64,000 nucleotides of DNA from contig UEIF01000009.1 in NCBI GenBank assembly GCA_900468805.1, positions 248,001-312,000 on the forward strand, in the 5' to 3' direction. The notes under the pieces are model-generated. The model did no database searches and had not been told where the DNA came from. It saw only the letters and a program-made list of their open reading frames with translations. Source of the stretch: Hyphomicrobiales bacterium (lineage in GTDB: Bacteria; Pseudomonadota; Alphaproteobacteria; Rhizobiales; Rhizobiaceae). Positions 35,623-44,158 of the stretch are shown here, piece by piece; the stretch's first letter is position 1, and every line of letters begins with the position of its first letter. A program made the translations under genes and the position numbers.

Positions 35623-36362
35623 TGGATTGGCAATTTCTCATCGAAACCTTCGTCAGTCTCATTTCAGCCATCCCGCTGACACTTCAGCTTGCCGCGACCT
35701 CCATCGCGCTCGGCGCAGTCGTGGCGCTCGCGATCGCACTTTGCCGGCTTTCCGGTATCAAGGTGCTTGAATGGTTTGCGCGGGCTTATGTCTTCGTCTT
35801 TCGCGGCACTCCGCTACTCGTGCAGATCTTCCTGATCTATTACGGGCTCGGCCAGTTTCCCGAGGTCAGGCACAGCATCTTCTGGCCGCTCCTGCGCGAA
35901 CCCTATTGGTGCGCCGTGCTCGCGCTGACCATGAATACCGCTGCTTACGCGAGCGAGATCATCCGCGGCGGCCTTCAGTCGGTACCCTTCGGCCAGATCG
36001 AAGCGGCGCGTGCCTGCGGCATGCCACGGTTCATGCAGTTCCGTCGCATCGTTCTGCCGCTCGCGATCCGGCAGGCATTGCCTGCTTACTCGAACGAGAT
36101 GATCGCCATGGTGAAGGCGACGTCGCTCGCCTCGATCATCACCCTGATGGAAGTGACCGGCGTTGCCGCCAGGATCATCTCCGAGACCTATCGGGCAATC
36201 GAAGTGTTCATCGTCGCGGGCGCCATCTATCTGGCGATCAACTTCCTGCTGACGCGCCTCGTCTATCTCGTCGAATACTGGCTGAGCCCGCATCTGCGCC
36301 AGCCCCTTCCCTACCATCCCGCGGCAGTCCCCGCATCCGCACTCGAAGGAGACGCCCGATGA
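35622..36362 (+). CDS. Polar amino-acid ABC transporter permease (HisM-like)
   Basis: 246 aa, about five membrane helices. FVFRGTPLLVQIFLIYYGLGQFP is the typical family block; the EAA loop is QIEAARACGMPRFMQFRRIVLP. The start shares TGATG with the previous gene and the end shares ATGA with the ATPase gene, giving a tightly coupled operon. It is the second half of the translocation channel for an amino acid, opine-like compound or acyl-amino acid. Confidence 0.9.
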   Translation: MDWQFLIETFVSLISAIPLTLQLAATSIALGAVVALAIALCRLSGIKVLEWFARAYVFVFRGTPLLVQIFLIYYGLGQFPEVRHSIFWPLLREPYWCAVLALTMNTAAYASEIIRGGLQSVPFGQIEAARACGMPRFMQFRRIVLPLAIRQALPAYSNEMIAMVKATSLASIITLMEVTGVAARIISETYRAIEVFIVAGAIYLAINFLLTRLVYLVEYWLSPHLRQPLPYHPAAVPASALEGDAR

Positions 36363-37141
36363 TTGCGGCGAACGCCCCTCTTTCTCCGATCGCGCTCAGC
36401 GTGAAGGACCTGCACAAGAGCTTTGGTCCTGTGGAGGTTTTGAAAGGCATCTCGCTTGATGCGCATGAAGGCGATGTGGTCTCCATCCTCGGTTCCTCCG
36501 GCTCGGGAAAGTCCACCTTCCTGCGCTGCATCAACCTTCTGGAGACGCCCAATTCCGGCGAGGTGACCGTTGCGGGTGAGACGATCCGCATGGTTGCCGA
36601 CGGCAAAGGCGGCAGCCGACCGGCCGAACGCAGACAGGTCGATCGCATCCGTTCGCAGCTTGGAATGGTCTTCCAGAGCTTCAATCTCTGGTCCCACAAG
36701 ACTGTGCTCGAAAACGTCATCGAAGCGCCCGTCCATGTCCTCAGTCGTTCGAAGGCAGAATGCATCGAGGAGGCCGAGGCCCTGCTTGCCAAGGTGGGGA
36801 TTGCCGAGAAGCGCAATTTCTATCCCTCGCATCTTTCCGGTGGCCAACAGCAGCGCGCAGCGATCGCACGCGCGCTTGCCATGCGACCGAAGGTGATGCT
36901 CTTCGACGAGCCGACCTCGGCGCTCGATCCCGAGCTCGTCGGCGAAGTACTGCGCGTCATGCGCGCGCTTGCCGAAGAAGGCCGCACCATGCTGGTCGTC
37001 ACCCATGAAATGGGCTTTGCCCGCGATGTCTCGAGCCGCGTCGTCTTCCTTCATAAGGGCATCGTCGAAGAGGACGGCAAGCCGCAGGAGGTCTTTGCCA
37101 ATTCCCGGTCGGACCGTTTCCGCCAGTTCATCAGCAAATAG
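36359..37141 (+). CDS. Polar amino-acid ABC transporter ATP-binding protein
   Basis: 260 aa from the ATG at 36359, overlapping the permease stop. Walker A GSSGSGKST, Q-loop MVFQSFNLWSHKTVLENV, signature LSGGQQQRAAIARAL, Walker B VMLFDEPTSALD and switch His VTHEMGFARDVSSRVVFL are all present, in the pattern of HisP/GlnQ-type ATPases. It powers uptake through the two preceding permeases. Confidence 0.93.
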   Translation: MIAANAPLSPIALSVKDLHKSFGPVEVLKGISLDAHEGDVVSILGSSGSGKSTFLRCINLLETPNSGEVTVAGETIRMVADGKGGSRPAERRQVDRIRSQLGMVFQSFNLWSHKTVLENVIEAPVHVLSRSKAECIEEAEALLAKVGIAEKRNFYPSHLSGGQQQRAAIARALAMRPKVMLFDEPTSALDPELVGEVLRVMRALAEEGRTMLVVTHEMGFARDVSSRVVFLHKGIVEEDGKPQEVFANSRSDRFRQFISK

Positions 37142-37178
37142 TTTTCTCAGCCCAAACAAAGAAAAGGGGAGCAAAAAC

Positions 37179-38036
37179 ATGACGTTCTTTTCACGGGTTC
37201 TGATGGCGACATCAGCCGCAGCCATCATCGCGACGGCCGGCATCGCGCATGCCGAAGACAAGAAGTGGACGACGGTGACGATCGCCACCGAAGGCGCCTT
37301 CAAGCCCTATAACTTCACCAAGCCGGATGGCTCGCTTGATGGTTACGAGATCGAGTTGACCAAATATCTCTGCGACCACATGAAGGTCGAGTGCAACATC
37401 GTCGTCCAGAACTTCGACGGCATGATCCCGGCGCTGAACGCCGGCAAGTTCGACGCCATCATTTCCGGCATGTCGGCGACGGCCAAGCGTGAAGAGGTTA
37501 TCGCTTTCAGCGATTCTTACGGCTCCACCGGCCAGGCCTTCGCAACCTCGAAGACGGGCGATCTCGCGAACCTGCCTGAAAAGGGCCAGGTGTTCTCGCT
37601 CGCCAGCGATGAAGCGGGTGCTGCTGCCGAGATCGAGAAGATCAAGCCGGCGCTGCAGGGCAGGACGATCGGTGTCCAGACGGCCTCAACCGCAGCCGCC
37701 TTCGTCGACAAATATCTGAAGGGTGTCGTCGAGGTCAGAGAATATAAGACGACGGAAGAGCATGATCTCGATCTCAAGGCCGGTCGTGTCGACATCGTCA
37801 TGGCATCGATGGCCTATCTAACCACGGCTTCTGAGAAGCCGGGCAATGACGACATGACGACTGCCGGTCCGCGTTTCCAGGGCGGTTTCCTCGGTCGCGG
37901 CAGTTCCGTTGGCCTGCGCAAGAGCGATACCGAATTGAAGGCGATGTTTAACGACGCGATTGCGGCCGCAAAGGCGGATGGCACGATCAAGACGCTGTCG
38001 GAAAAATGGTTCGGCTTCGACGTTACGCCAAAGTGA
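37179..38036 (+). CDS. Polar amino-acid ABC transporter substrate-binding protein
   Basis: 285 aa from the ATG at 37179, with AAGGGGA 9 nt upstream. The signal peptide MTFFSRVLMATSAAAIIATA is followed by AGIAHAEDK with a likely cut after AHA. The SBP family-3 pattern is clear: TEGAFKPYNFTKPDGSLDGYEIEL, DGMIPALNAGKFDAIISGMSAT (ligand Arg in KRE), TIGVQTASTAAAFVDKY and LDLKAGRVDIVMAS. It is periplasmic and sets transporter specificity. It lies last in the M20/permease/ATPase operon and ends just before a hairpin. Confidence 0.92.
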   Translation: MTFFSRVLMATSAAAIIATAGIAHAEDKKWTTVTIATEGAFKPYNFTKPDGSLDGYEIELTKYLCDHMKVECNIVVQNFDGMIPALNAGKFDAIISGMSATAKREEVIAFSDSYGSTGQAFATSKTGDLANLPEKGQVFSLASDEAGAAAEIEKIKPALQGRTIGVQTASTAAAFVDKYLKGVVEVREYKTTEEHDLDLKAGRVDIVMASMAYLTTASEKPGNDDMTTAGPRFQGGFLGRGSSVGLRKSDTELKAMFNDAIAAAKADGTIKTLSEKWFGFDVTPK

Positions 38037-38051
38037 ATGAACTTAAGATCG

Positions 38052-38080
38052 ATACCCGGCGAGCGAAACTCGTCGGGTAT
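38052..38080 (+). terminator. Hairpin after the amino-acid ABC operon
   Basis: A 12-bp stem (38052-38063 with 38069-38080; ATACCCGGCGAG with CTCGTCGGGTAT, one G-T pair) has a 5-nt loop and begins 15 bp after the stop codon. Few T residues follow, so it is a likely but not classical terminator. The rest of 38081-38316 shows no gene. Confidence 0.6.
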
Positions 38081-38316
38081 TGCCATTCAGCCTGTCATCG
38101 GCGCCTGCGCGTAGCGTACCGCCGATCGCCTTGATGGCAGAGACGTCTGAGCAGCCATGGCGCTCAACGTTCCGTCGCGGAATATTCAATGGACAGAGCC
38201 TTGCAGCGCTCGTAAGCGGCGTCTACATCGCTATTCGTGTGGTCGCGGGTGTCGCTAACGGCAGCCCGACATTTAAAAGAAACAAGACACGATTCCATTG
38301 TGCAGGAGGGGCAACT

Positions 38317-38694
38317 ATGGCCAATCTTCCCGATATGACGAAACACCGCGGCTTTCCGTCGGGCATGCCAGGGAGCGGCATTCAGTTCACCATCCGCCGT
38401 GCCAATCCCAGGGGCGTGACGCCGATCAAAGCCCTGCCCCGCCGCGCCCGACCCGGGACGGCAGAGCACCGGGTCGATGCAGCCTTCCTGCATGCGCTCT
38501 GGCATCATTTCGGGGCAGAGCCCTTCGAGCGCGGCAATCTCGACGCGGCTCGGCTCAACTTGCTCTTTGGACGAGAAGTGGTGGCTGTCGACAAGGATTT
38601 CGATCCGATGTCCTATGAGGCGATGCTCGTCATCGACGAAAAGGTAGCACGCCAGAATTTCCCCGAAGCGTTTGAAGACGTCATGGAGGTTTGA
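38317..38694 (+). CDS. Hypothetical protein
   Basis: 125 aa; AGGAGGGG is 7 nt before the ATG at 38317. No family recognised. The N-terminus has RGFPSGMPGSGIQFTIRRAN; the C-terminal half is acidic and helical (DAAFLHALWHHFGAEPFERG, YEAMLVIDEKVARQNFPEAF). No signal peptide or membrane segment. The good ribosome-binding site and biased composition support a real gene, but it could be lineage-specific. Neighbours give no functional hint. Confidence 0.5.
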   Translation: MANLPDMTKHRGFPSGMPGSGIQFTIRRANPRGVTPIKALPRRARPGTAEHRVDAAFLHALWHHFGAEPFERGNLDAARLNLLFGREVVAVDKDFDPMSYEAMLVIDEKVARQNFPEAFEDVMEV

Positions 38695-38808
38695 TGAGAG
38701 CGCTGGCGATGGACACTGAGCGTTGGGTCCATGGCCATCATCATCGGAAAACCAAGCACATAGCGATTGCCCATATTGTCGTCTCAAAGAGAGCTGCCAA
38801 CAAATCCT

Positions 38809-39345
38809 TTATGGCGCAAAGCTTCGCAAATTTCCAAGAATGAAATCGTAGACTGGTTCAGGCTGTCCCGGCCCGGTCGTCCGCAAAACCGGCGGAATGC
38901 TTGCTGATGCTTCTGCTCTGTCAGCAAGCATCACTGGCGACATTCCGAGTGCCTGCGAAAAGGCGCCATGCGGGACTTTCGATAGTTGACGAAGCAGCCC
39001 GGCGGCGCGGCCAGCATGACGCATAGCCGGTGCGCGTTTGCCTTCGCGGATCTTCACACCGGCAGCGGAGAGCAGGATCAAGCCCTTGAGCAAGGCGCGC
39101 AGCGCACTGCCTCTCTCCGCGACCTGCCAAATCCCCTCCCAGGCCTCATGCGCTTCCCAGTAATAGCCATGGTTGAAAAGGTCCGCGCCCCACGCGAATT
39201 CATCGGAATCGAGTGTCGGAAGAATCGGTGCAGGCTCAAGCTGGTAACTGTGCCCTGCCGGATCCCTTACGGGATGGGGCATCCGACCGGGCAAATAGGC
39301 GTAGCGCGGAAAGCTTCTCTGCGGCAGCAGACGAGGACGTTGCAT
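38809..39345 (-). CDS. DUF309 domain protein
   Basis: 178 aa from the ATG at 39345, chosen because MQRPRLLPQRSFPRYAYLPG matches the usual family start; two ATGs at 39357 and 39360 are alternatives. DUF309 block: FNHGYYWEAHEAWEGIWQVAE followed by ALLKGLILLSAAGVKIREG. It is a small soluble helical protein of unknown function, single-copy in many bacteria. It sits between a hypothetical gene and the MYG1-like gene, both unrelated to it in any evident way. Confidence 0.75.
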   Translation of the reverse strand: MQRPRLLPQRSFPRYAYLPGRMPHPVRDPAGHSYQLEPAPILPTLDSDEFAWGADLFNHGYYWEAHEAWEGIWQVAERGSALRALLKGLILLSAAGVKIREGKRAPAMRHAGRAAGLLRQLSKVPHGAFSQALGMSPVMLADRAEASASIPPVLRTTGPGQPEPVYDFILGNLRSFAP

Positions 39346-39482
39346 AACCTCAATCATCATGCCGGTGACCATGATCGCAAGCGAAGCTGTGCGCAAGCCG
39401 GCCGACAAATCGCTTCGTCGCCACCATCGGATCGGCTGTCCTCATAGGCGCGGAACGACGTCGCCGACGTACGCCGATTGTC

Positions 39483-40403
39483 CTAGGACAGCGCCTCGTC
39501 TACGGCGATTTGCGCCATCGCAAGTGCTGCCTCCCGGGTTTTTGCGGCAGCGATGAAGAGGCCCTTGTGGCAGAAAGTCGCTCCTTCGACGCCGCAGACA
39601 CGCTCGAGCTCCTGGCCAGTCAATCCCGCCCAGGATGCAGGCAAATCGGCGCGCAGCTCGAAGCCCTCGTCAGCGCGGCGGATGCCGGTCAGGCACCAGT
39701 CGTTTTCCCGTGGGTGAACGACGAAAAGCAGATGATCCGCCTTCGCTCTTACGATTGCCGCGCGAAAAGGCATGCCCATTGGCAATTCGAGAACATGCCC
39801 CTCGCCTGTCTCGTTGATCGCCTTGAGAACAAGGGCTTCCGCGCGGAGTTTCGCAGCCTGCGTTGCGATACCGGCCTCCACGAAGCTTCGCGCAATCGAA
39901 AGGGCGGCGTGGAACGCCCGGTCATCGGCCTCGGGATCCTTGGCATCGAAAACCGGTTTCAAGGTTTCCAGCAGGGCTGGCAGTGTAAGGCCTGCCAGCT
40001 CGCCTGCGATGGAAGGATCAAGCGCACCATTGTCAGTCAGATCGACCGGCAAGACGAACTTGAAGTCGAAGGAAGCATGCACCGATGAAATATGCGTTTC
40101 GGGCACGCCAAGGGCTGCAAGATAATCAGCCCCATAGTGTTTCCAGACGAGCCCGAAGGAACTGTAGGGCCGTCCGTCCTCACGCATGGGCGCGCCACGC
40201 TGATGGTGGTCGAAAATACCTGCTGCGGGATCGTACTGCCCGCCGACGTCGTAGATGATGCGATCGGTGGCCGGTGTGGTCCATTCGACATTTCGGCTGC
40301 GAATGATCCTGGCCTGTGGGAACAGCCGGGTCAGAATGACGCTCGAAAGCAGCTCATCGGCGTGGAAGCCGCCGGAATGGGTAACCAAGTATAAGGGAGT
40401 CAT
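39483..40403 (-). CDS. MYG1/UPF0160 family metal-dependent protein
   Basis: 306 aa from the ATG at 40403. The MYG1 hallmark appears at the N-terminus as THSGGFHADELLSSVIL, followed by IIYDVGGQYDPAAGIFDHHQRG (DHH-like metal residues) and PYSSFGLVWKHYG; the C-terminal part has GVEGATFCHKGLFIAAAKT. Eukaryotic MYG1 is described as a 3'-5' RNA exonuclease; the bacterial role is not settled. It has DHH-type metal ligands, so a phosphoesterase or nuclease is plausible. A frame extends 246 bp further upstream without a conserved start. Confidence 0.8.
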   Translation of the reverse strand: MTPLYLVTHSGGFHADELLSSVILTRLFPQARIIRSRNVEWTTPATDRIIYDVGGQYDPAAGIFDHHQRGAPMREDGRPYSSFGLVWKHYGADYLAALGVPETHISSVHASFDFKFVLPVDLTDNGALDPSIAGELAGLTLPALLETLKPVFDAKDPEADDRAFHAALSIARSFVEAGIATQAAKLRAEALVLKAINETGEGHVLELPMGMPFRAAIVRAKADHLLFVVHPRENDWCLTGIRRADEGFELRADLPASWAGLTGQELERVCGVEGATFCHKGLFIAAAKTREAALAMAQIAVDEALS

Positions 40404-40798
40404 TGTCAGATGCGCCTCTCGGAGCCGGGAATGTGTCGCCGTCCTGATAGCCCGCGTCGATCCCCAGCTCAACAGTCGGTGCGGAAACGGCCGCACAATT
40501 CTGTCGATCCGGATATTGAAAGGCATCCCGGACGTGATGCAGCCACAATGCTGCGGTAATATCATAAGCATCCGAGGACATTGTATCCTCGATGATGCAG
40601 GCTCCGTTGTCCGATTGCCGACGCACGCTTGCGACCCTCCCCTCAGCAATTTGTGGTAGCCGCAGTTGAATGCTGCTTCTGCGCATGGGCCCGTGCCAAG
40701 GCATGAGTGGCAAGCTGCGACGGCGGATTATCGCCGACGAGCGCCCAAGCAATCATTTCCATACAATCAGGAGCGAACCTTCGCGGTTCGGATTTCTC
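40404..40798. other. Intergenic region without a supported gene
   Basis: Several overlapping open frames exist on both strands, but none has a good ribosome-binding site or recognisable sequence. It should contain the promoters of the minus-strand MYG1-like gene and of the plus-strand DUF4167-like/desaturase pair. Confidence 0.4.
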
Positions 40799-40999
40799 AT
40801 GAATAATCACCATTTCGCCCACCCCAACAGAAGTGCTACACCATCGAAGCAGCGCCTGCTGGATCGATACAAGCAGTACCTTCAGTTTGCCGAGCTGAAG
40901 TCTTTGGCCGGTGACCGGATCGGCGCAGAAAATGACTACCAGCATGCCGAACATTTCTTCCGCAGCGCTGCCCAACAGAAAGACGCCGACCGACTATGA
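40799..40999 (+). CDS. DUF4167-like mini-protein
   Basis: 66 aa from the ATG at 40799. The core LLDRYKQYLQFAELKSLAGD and RIGAENDYQHAEHFFRSAAQ matches the pattern of the short helical DUF4167 domain of alphaproteobacteria, in which a similar helix pair (YLQLARDA...GDRVxAENYLQHAEHYFR) forms the N-terminus of a much longer protein. Here it stands alone. Its stop overlaps the desaturase start (ATGA at 40996-40999). A weak ribosome-binding site leaves some doubt about the start. Confidence 0.6.
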   Translation: MNNHHFAHPNRSATPSKQRLLDRYKQYLQFAELKSLAGDRIGAENDYQHAEHFFRSAAQQKDADRL

Positions 41000-42021
41000 A
41001 CGTAACGATGACGGCCGGCCAAGACGCCGGTGCCGAAAAAGCCTGGCTCAAGATTCTCTCGAATTACCGAAAACCCAATACAGGCCGAAGCCTGTATGAA
41101 CTGGCCGTGACCTTGATCCCGTTTGTCCTTTTTTGGGCAGCAGCGGGGGTCGCGATCCATTTCGGCTATTGGCTCGGCATAATCCTTGTCGTTCCGGCAG
41201 CCGGATTCCTTTTACGGCTCTTTATGCTGCAACATGATTGCGGGCATGGCTCGTTTTTCGGACGGCGTCAGTGGGATGACTGGACAGGGCGCGTGATCGG
41301 CATCCTCACGCTCACACCTTACGACTATTGGCGCCGCGCGCACGCGGAACACCATGCCTCAGCCGGCAATCTGGATGAGAGGGGGGTCGGCGATATCACC
41401 ACGCTGACGGTCGAGGAATATCGCGCCTTGACGGGTCGAGGAAAACTCGCCTATCGCCTCTATCGACATCCTCTGGTCATGTTCGGCATTGGCCCTGCCT
41501 ATCTTTTTCTCTTCAAGCAAAGGCTGCCGTTCGGCATGATGCGCTCCGGGGCGCTGCCCTGGATTTCGACGATGGCGACAAACGCCGGCATTGCTGCACT
41601 CGCCATTCTCCTCATCTGGGCCGTCGGGATCGTTCCCTTTCTGCTGATCCATTTGCCAACCGTTCTGCTTGCCGGATCGGCTGGCGTCTGGCTGTTCTAC
41701 GTTCAACACCAATTCGAAGACACGCATTGGTCCAAACCTCCGGAATGGACGTTCCCCTATTCCGCCATGCATGGCGCCTCGCATTATGATCTACCGCGTC
41801 CCCTGCGATGGATCACCGCCAATATCGGCATGCACCATGTCCACCATCTGTCGAGCCGAGTGCCATTTTACAGGTTGCCGGAAGTGCTGCGTGACTATCC
41901 GGAGTTGGCGAAGCTTGGGCGCATCAATATTCGCGACAGCCTCAGCTGCGTGAAGCTCATCCTCTGGGACGAGACGGCACGACGGCTGATTTCACTGCGT
42001 GAGGCAGAGGTGCGCACCTAA
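40996..42021 (+). CDS. Membrane fatty acid desaturase
   Basis: 341 aa. Three His boxes of the di-iron desaturase family are present: HDCGH near residue 80, HAEHH near 116 and HVHH near 281 (MHHVHHLSSRVPFYRLPEVL). There are four or more membrane helices around 38-75 and 180-235. The order and spacing fit acyl-lipid delta-12/omega-type desaturases, which introduce a double bond with electrons from ferredoxin or cytochrome b5. The protein probably adjusts membrane fluidity. It is coupled to the DUF4167-like ORF and convergent with a LuxR regulator. Confidence 0.88.
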   Translation: MNVTMTAGQDAGAEKAWLKILSNYRKPNTGRSLYELAVTLIPFVLFWAAAGVAIHFGYWLGIILVVPAAGFLLRLFMLQHDCGHGSFFGRRQWDDWTGRVIGILTLTPYDYWRRAHAEHHASAGNLDERGVGDITTLTVEEYRALTGRGKLAYRLYRHPLVMFGIGPAYLFLFKQRLPFGMMRSGALPWISTMATNAGIAALAILLIWAVGIVPFLLIHLPTVLLAGSAGVWLFYVQHQFEDTHWSKPPEWTFPYSAMHGASHYDLPRPLRWITANIGMHHVHHLSSRVPFYRLPEVLRDYPELAKLGRINIRDSLSCVKLILWDETARRLISLREAEVRT

Positions 42022-42050
42022 CAGCAGGTTCAGGCGCACACCGCGATCGG

Positions 42051-42854
42051 TCAGCTCAGATTTTTCAGATAGAGCGAGAGCAGTTGCGTCTGCGAGGAGA
42101 TGCCGAGCTTGCGATAGACGTTTCGGCGGTGAACCTTCACGGTTCCCGTCGAAATGTTGAGCTTCAGTCCGATCGATTCCGACGAGTGGCCCTGCAGCAC
42201 CAGTTCGACGATGGCCGTTTCGCGGCCCGTGAGGTTGAGGTCGTGCCAGACGGTATCGACGCGCGGGATGCCCTCGTTTTTGCGGCGGCTCCTGCCTCTT
42301 GCCGCAAGCTGCGCGTCGAAGCGTGGCGCAAGTCCGGCCCAATAATGTTTCACCATGCTGGCCACAAGCGGCTCGACCTTCTTCAGAGTAGCGAATTCGG
42401 CGGGCGGAAAAGCGCCGGTCTTTTCGCGCCGCATCAGCGACAGCACGACTGTGATATCGCCATCGACGGGCACGAAGAAGCCAATTTCTTCGGCTAGTCC
42501 GGTCTGCACATAATAGGTGCGATAGTATTCGCTGGAAAAGAACCGGTCCGGCGCAAGCTCGCGCATCCGGAAGACGCCTTCGCGCCGCTCCCGAGCAGTG
42601 TGGTAGAAGGGATCGAGCAGGTAAGGTCCTGCCTGATAGAGCGTCACGAAAACGACGTTCTCTTCGCGATCGAAGGTGCTGTAAAGATCGATCGGCCGCT
42701 CTTTTGCCCGATAGGCGAAGACGACGACATAGTCGAAGCGCACCAGTGCGGCCATCATCTGGCGGAATGTATCGCCGAAGCCCGCATCCGCCATGGCCGA
42801 CTTGCCGACCGTGGTTTTGAAGGCGGCAAACAGCGTCTCCAGCTCGATACTCAC
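42051..42854 (-). CDS. LuxR-family transcriptional regulator
   Basis: 267 aa. The C-terminal HTH (about 200-262) reads LNLTGRETAIVELVLQGHSSE then SIGLKLNISTGTVKVHRRNVYRKL. The N-terminal 180 residues lack a receiver or a clear autoinducer-domain signature (DYVVVFAYRAKERPIDLYST, EEIGFFVPVDGD), so the ligand is unknown. It is divergent from the PotABCD-like operon at 43045, making that operon its most likely target. Confidence 0.85.
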   Translation of the reverse strand: MSIELETLFAAFKTTVGKSAMADAGFGDTFRQMMAALVRFDYVVVFAYRAKERPIDLYSTFDREENVVFVTLYQAGPYLLDPFYHTARERREGVFRMRELAPDRFFSSEYYRTYYVQTGLAEEIGFFVPVDGDITVVLSLMRREKTGAFPPAEFATLKKVEPLVASMVKHYWAGLAPRFDAQLAARGRSRRKNEGIPRVDTVWHDLNLTGRETAIVELVLQGHSSESIGLKLNISTGTVKVHRRNVYRKLGISSQTQLLSLYLKNLS

Positions 42855-43044
42855 TAGCCCTTCCCCTCCGCCGTTCCACGCAATTTCCCGCAGCCCGGAT
42901 ATACACCTTCCACGAAACGTTGTGCGCCAAAATACCTCTCTCGGGGTATATACCGTGCAGGAAGCTCAGGCTTACTCTTTCCTTAACGACGGTGGCAATA
43001 AGGCAGCGATAGACTGCCATTCCAACCAACCGCAGGGAACAGAC

Positions 43045-44136
43045 GTGGCATCCGCTTCGACGAACGATATCGAATTCCGTTCGGTCACAAAGAACTATGG
43101 CGCCGTGACCGCTGTAACGGACATCAACCTTACTGTGCCCAAGGGCGCATTTCTGGCGCTGCTCGGGCCTTCCGGCTGCGGCAAGACGACCTGCCTGCGC
43201 ATGATCGGCGGCTTCGAGCAGCCGAGCGAAGGCACGGTGCTGATCGACGGGCACGAGATGAATGGCGTTCCGGCCTATCGCCGACCCGTCAACATGGTGT
43301 TCCAGCATTACGCGCTGTTTCCGCATTTCAACGTCGAGCAGAATGTCGCCTACGGCCTGAAGCAAATGCGCCCGAGGATCGGAGCGGCCGAGATCGACCG
43401 CCGTGTCGCCGAGGCGCTCGAGATGGTCCGGCTCGGCGGCTTTGCCAAGCGGCGGATTCATGAAATGTCGGGCGGCCAGCAACAGCGCGTGGCGCTTGCC
43501 CGGGCCATCGTCAACCGGCCTTCCGTGCTGCTGCTCGACGAACCGCTGGCCGCACTCGACAAGAAGCTGCGCTCGGCGATGCAGATCGAGTTGCAGACCC
43601 TGCAGCGCGAACTCGGCATCACTTTCGTCCTCGTCACCCATGACCAGGAGGAAGCACTTTCGATGGCCGATGTCGTCTGCGTCATGAGTGCCGGACGCAT
43701 CCGACAATTGGGCAGCCCGCAGGAAGTCTATGACCGCCCGGCCGATCTTTTCGTCGCCGACTTCGTCGGCAAGACGAACCGCATCACTGCGGCGATGGAG
43801 GCTGATGGCGCCACGCTGCGGCTGGCCGACGGTTCAGCAATCGCCTCCGGCAAACGGCTCGCGCCAGGAGAGGTCATTGCGGCTCTTCGCCCTGAGGCAA
43901 TCCGTCTGACGCGTCAGGCGACGGTAACAGGCACGTCATTCAAGGGAACCGTGACGCACCGCATTTTCCTCGGCTCATCGGCAGAATATGCCGTGAGCGT
44001 GCCGGGGCTTGGCGATTTCCTGATCACCGCCGATCGCCGCAGCATGAACGAGAGTGATCTCGTGGAGCCGGGCGAGGAGGTTTTCCTCGGTTTCGACCCT
44101 GCAGCCATCCATGTCTTTCCAGCGTCGAATGCATAA
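43045..44136 (+). CDS. PotA-like ABC transporter ATP-binding protein
   Basis: 363 aa from GTG at 43045 (AGGGA 7 nt upstream). An open frame runs back to 42793 but overlaps the divergent LuxR gene and has no conserved residues. Walker A GPSGCGKTT, Q-loop VFQHYALFPHFNVEQNV, signature MSGGQQQRVALARAI, Walker B VLLLDEPLAALD and switch His VTHDQEEALSMAD are intact. A TOBE domain occupies the C-terminus (FKGTVTHRIFLGSSAEYAV). It energises the spermidine/putrescine-type importer encoded by the next genes. Confidence 0.93.
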   Translation: MASASTNDIEFRSVTKNYGAVTAVTDINLTVPKGAFLALLGPSGCGKTTCLRMIGGFEQPSEGTVLIDGHEMNGVPAYRRPVNMVFQHYALFPHFNVEQNVAYGLKQMRPRIGAAEIDRRVAEALEMVRLGGFAKRRIHEMSGGQQQRVALARAIVNRPSVLLLDEPLAALDKKLRSAMQIELQTLQRELGITFVLVTHDQEEALSMADVVCVMSAGRIRQLGSPQEVYDRPADLFVADFVGKTNRITAAMEADGATLRLADGSAIASGKRLAPGEVIAALRPEAIRLTRQATVTGTSFKGTVTHRIFLGSSAEYAVSVPGLGDFLITADRRSMNESDLVEPGEEVFLGFDPAAIHVFPASNA

Positions 44137-44158
44137 ACCAAAACAAGGGAACAGCATC

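Noticed and set aside
38164..38787. A 207-codon minus-strand frame opposite the hypothetical gene at 38317
   Set aside because: The plus-strand frame has AGGAGGGG at the right distance and a more natural composition; the opposite frame has neither.
40354..40752. A 132-codon minus-strand frame upstream of the MYG1-like gene
   Set aside because: It overlaps the MYG1-like start out of frame, lacks a ribosome-binding site and has no recognisable sequence.
42793..43044. N-terminal extension of the PotA-like ATPase
   Set aside because: It overlaps the divergent LuxR gene, has no family similarity, and a GTG with a ribosome-binding site at 43045 gives the normal length.
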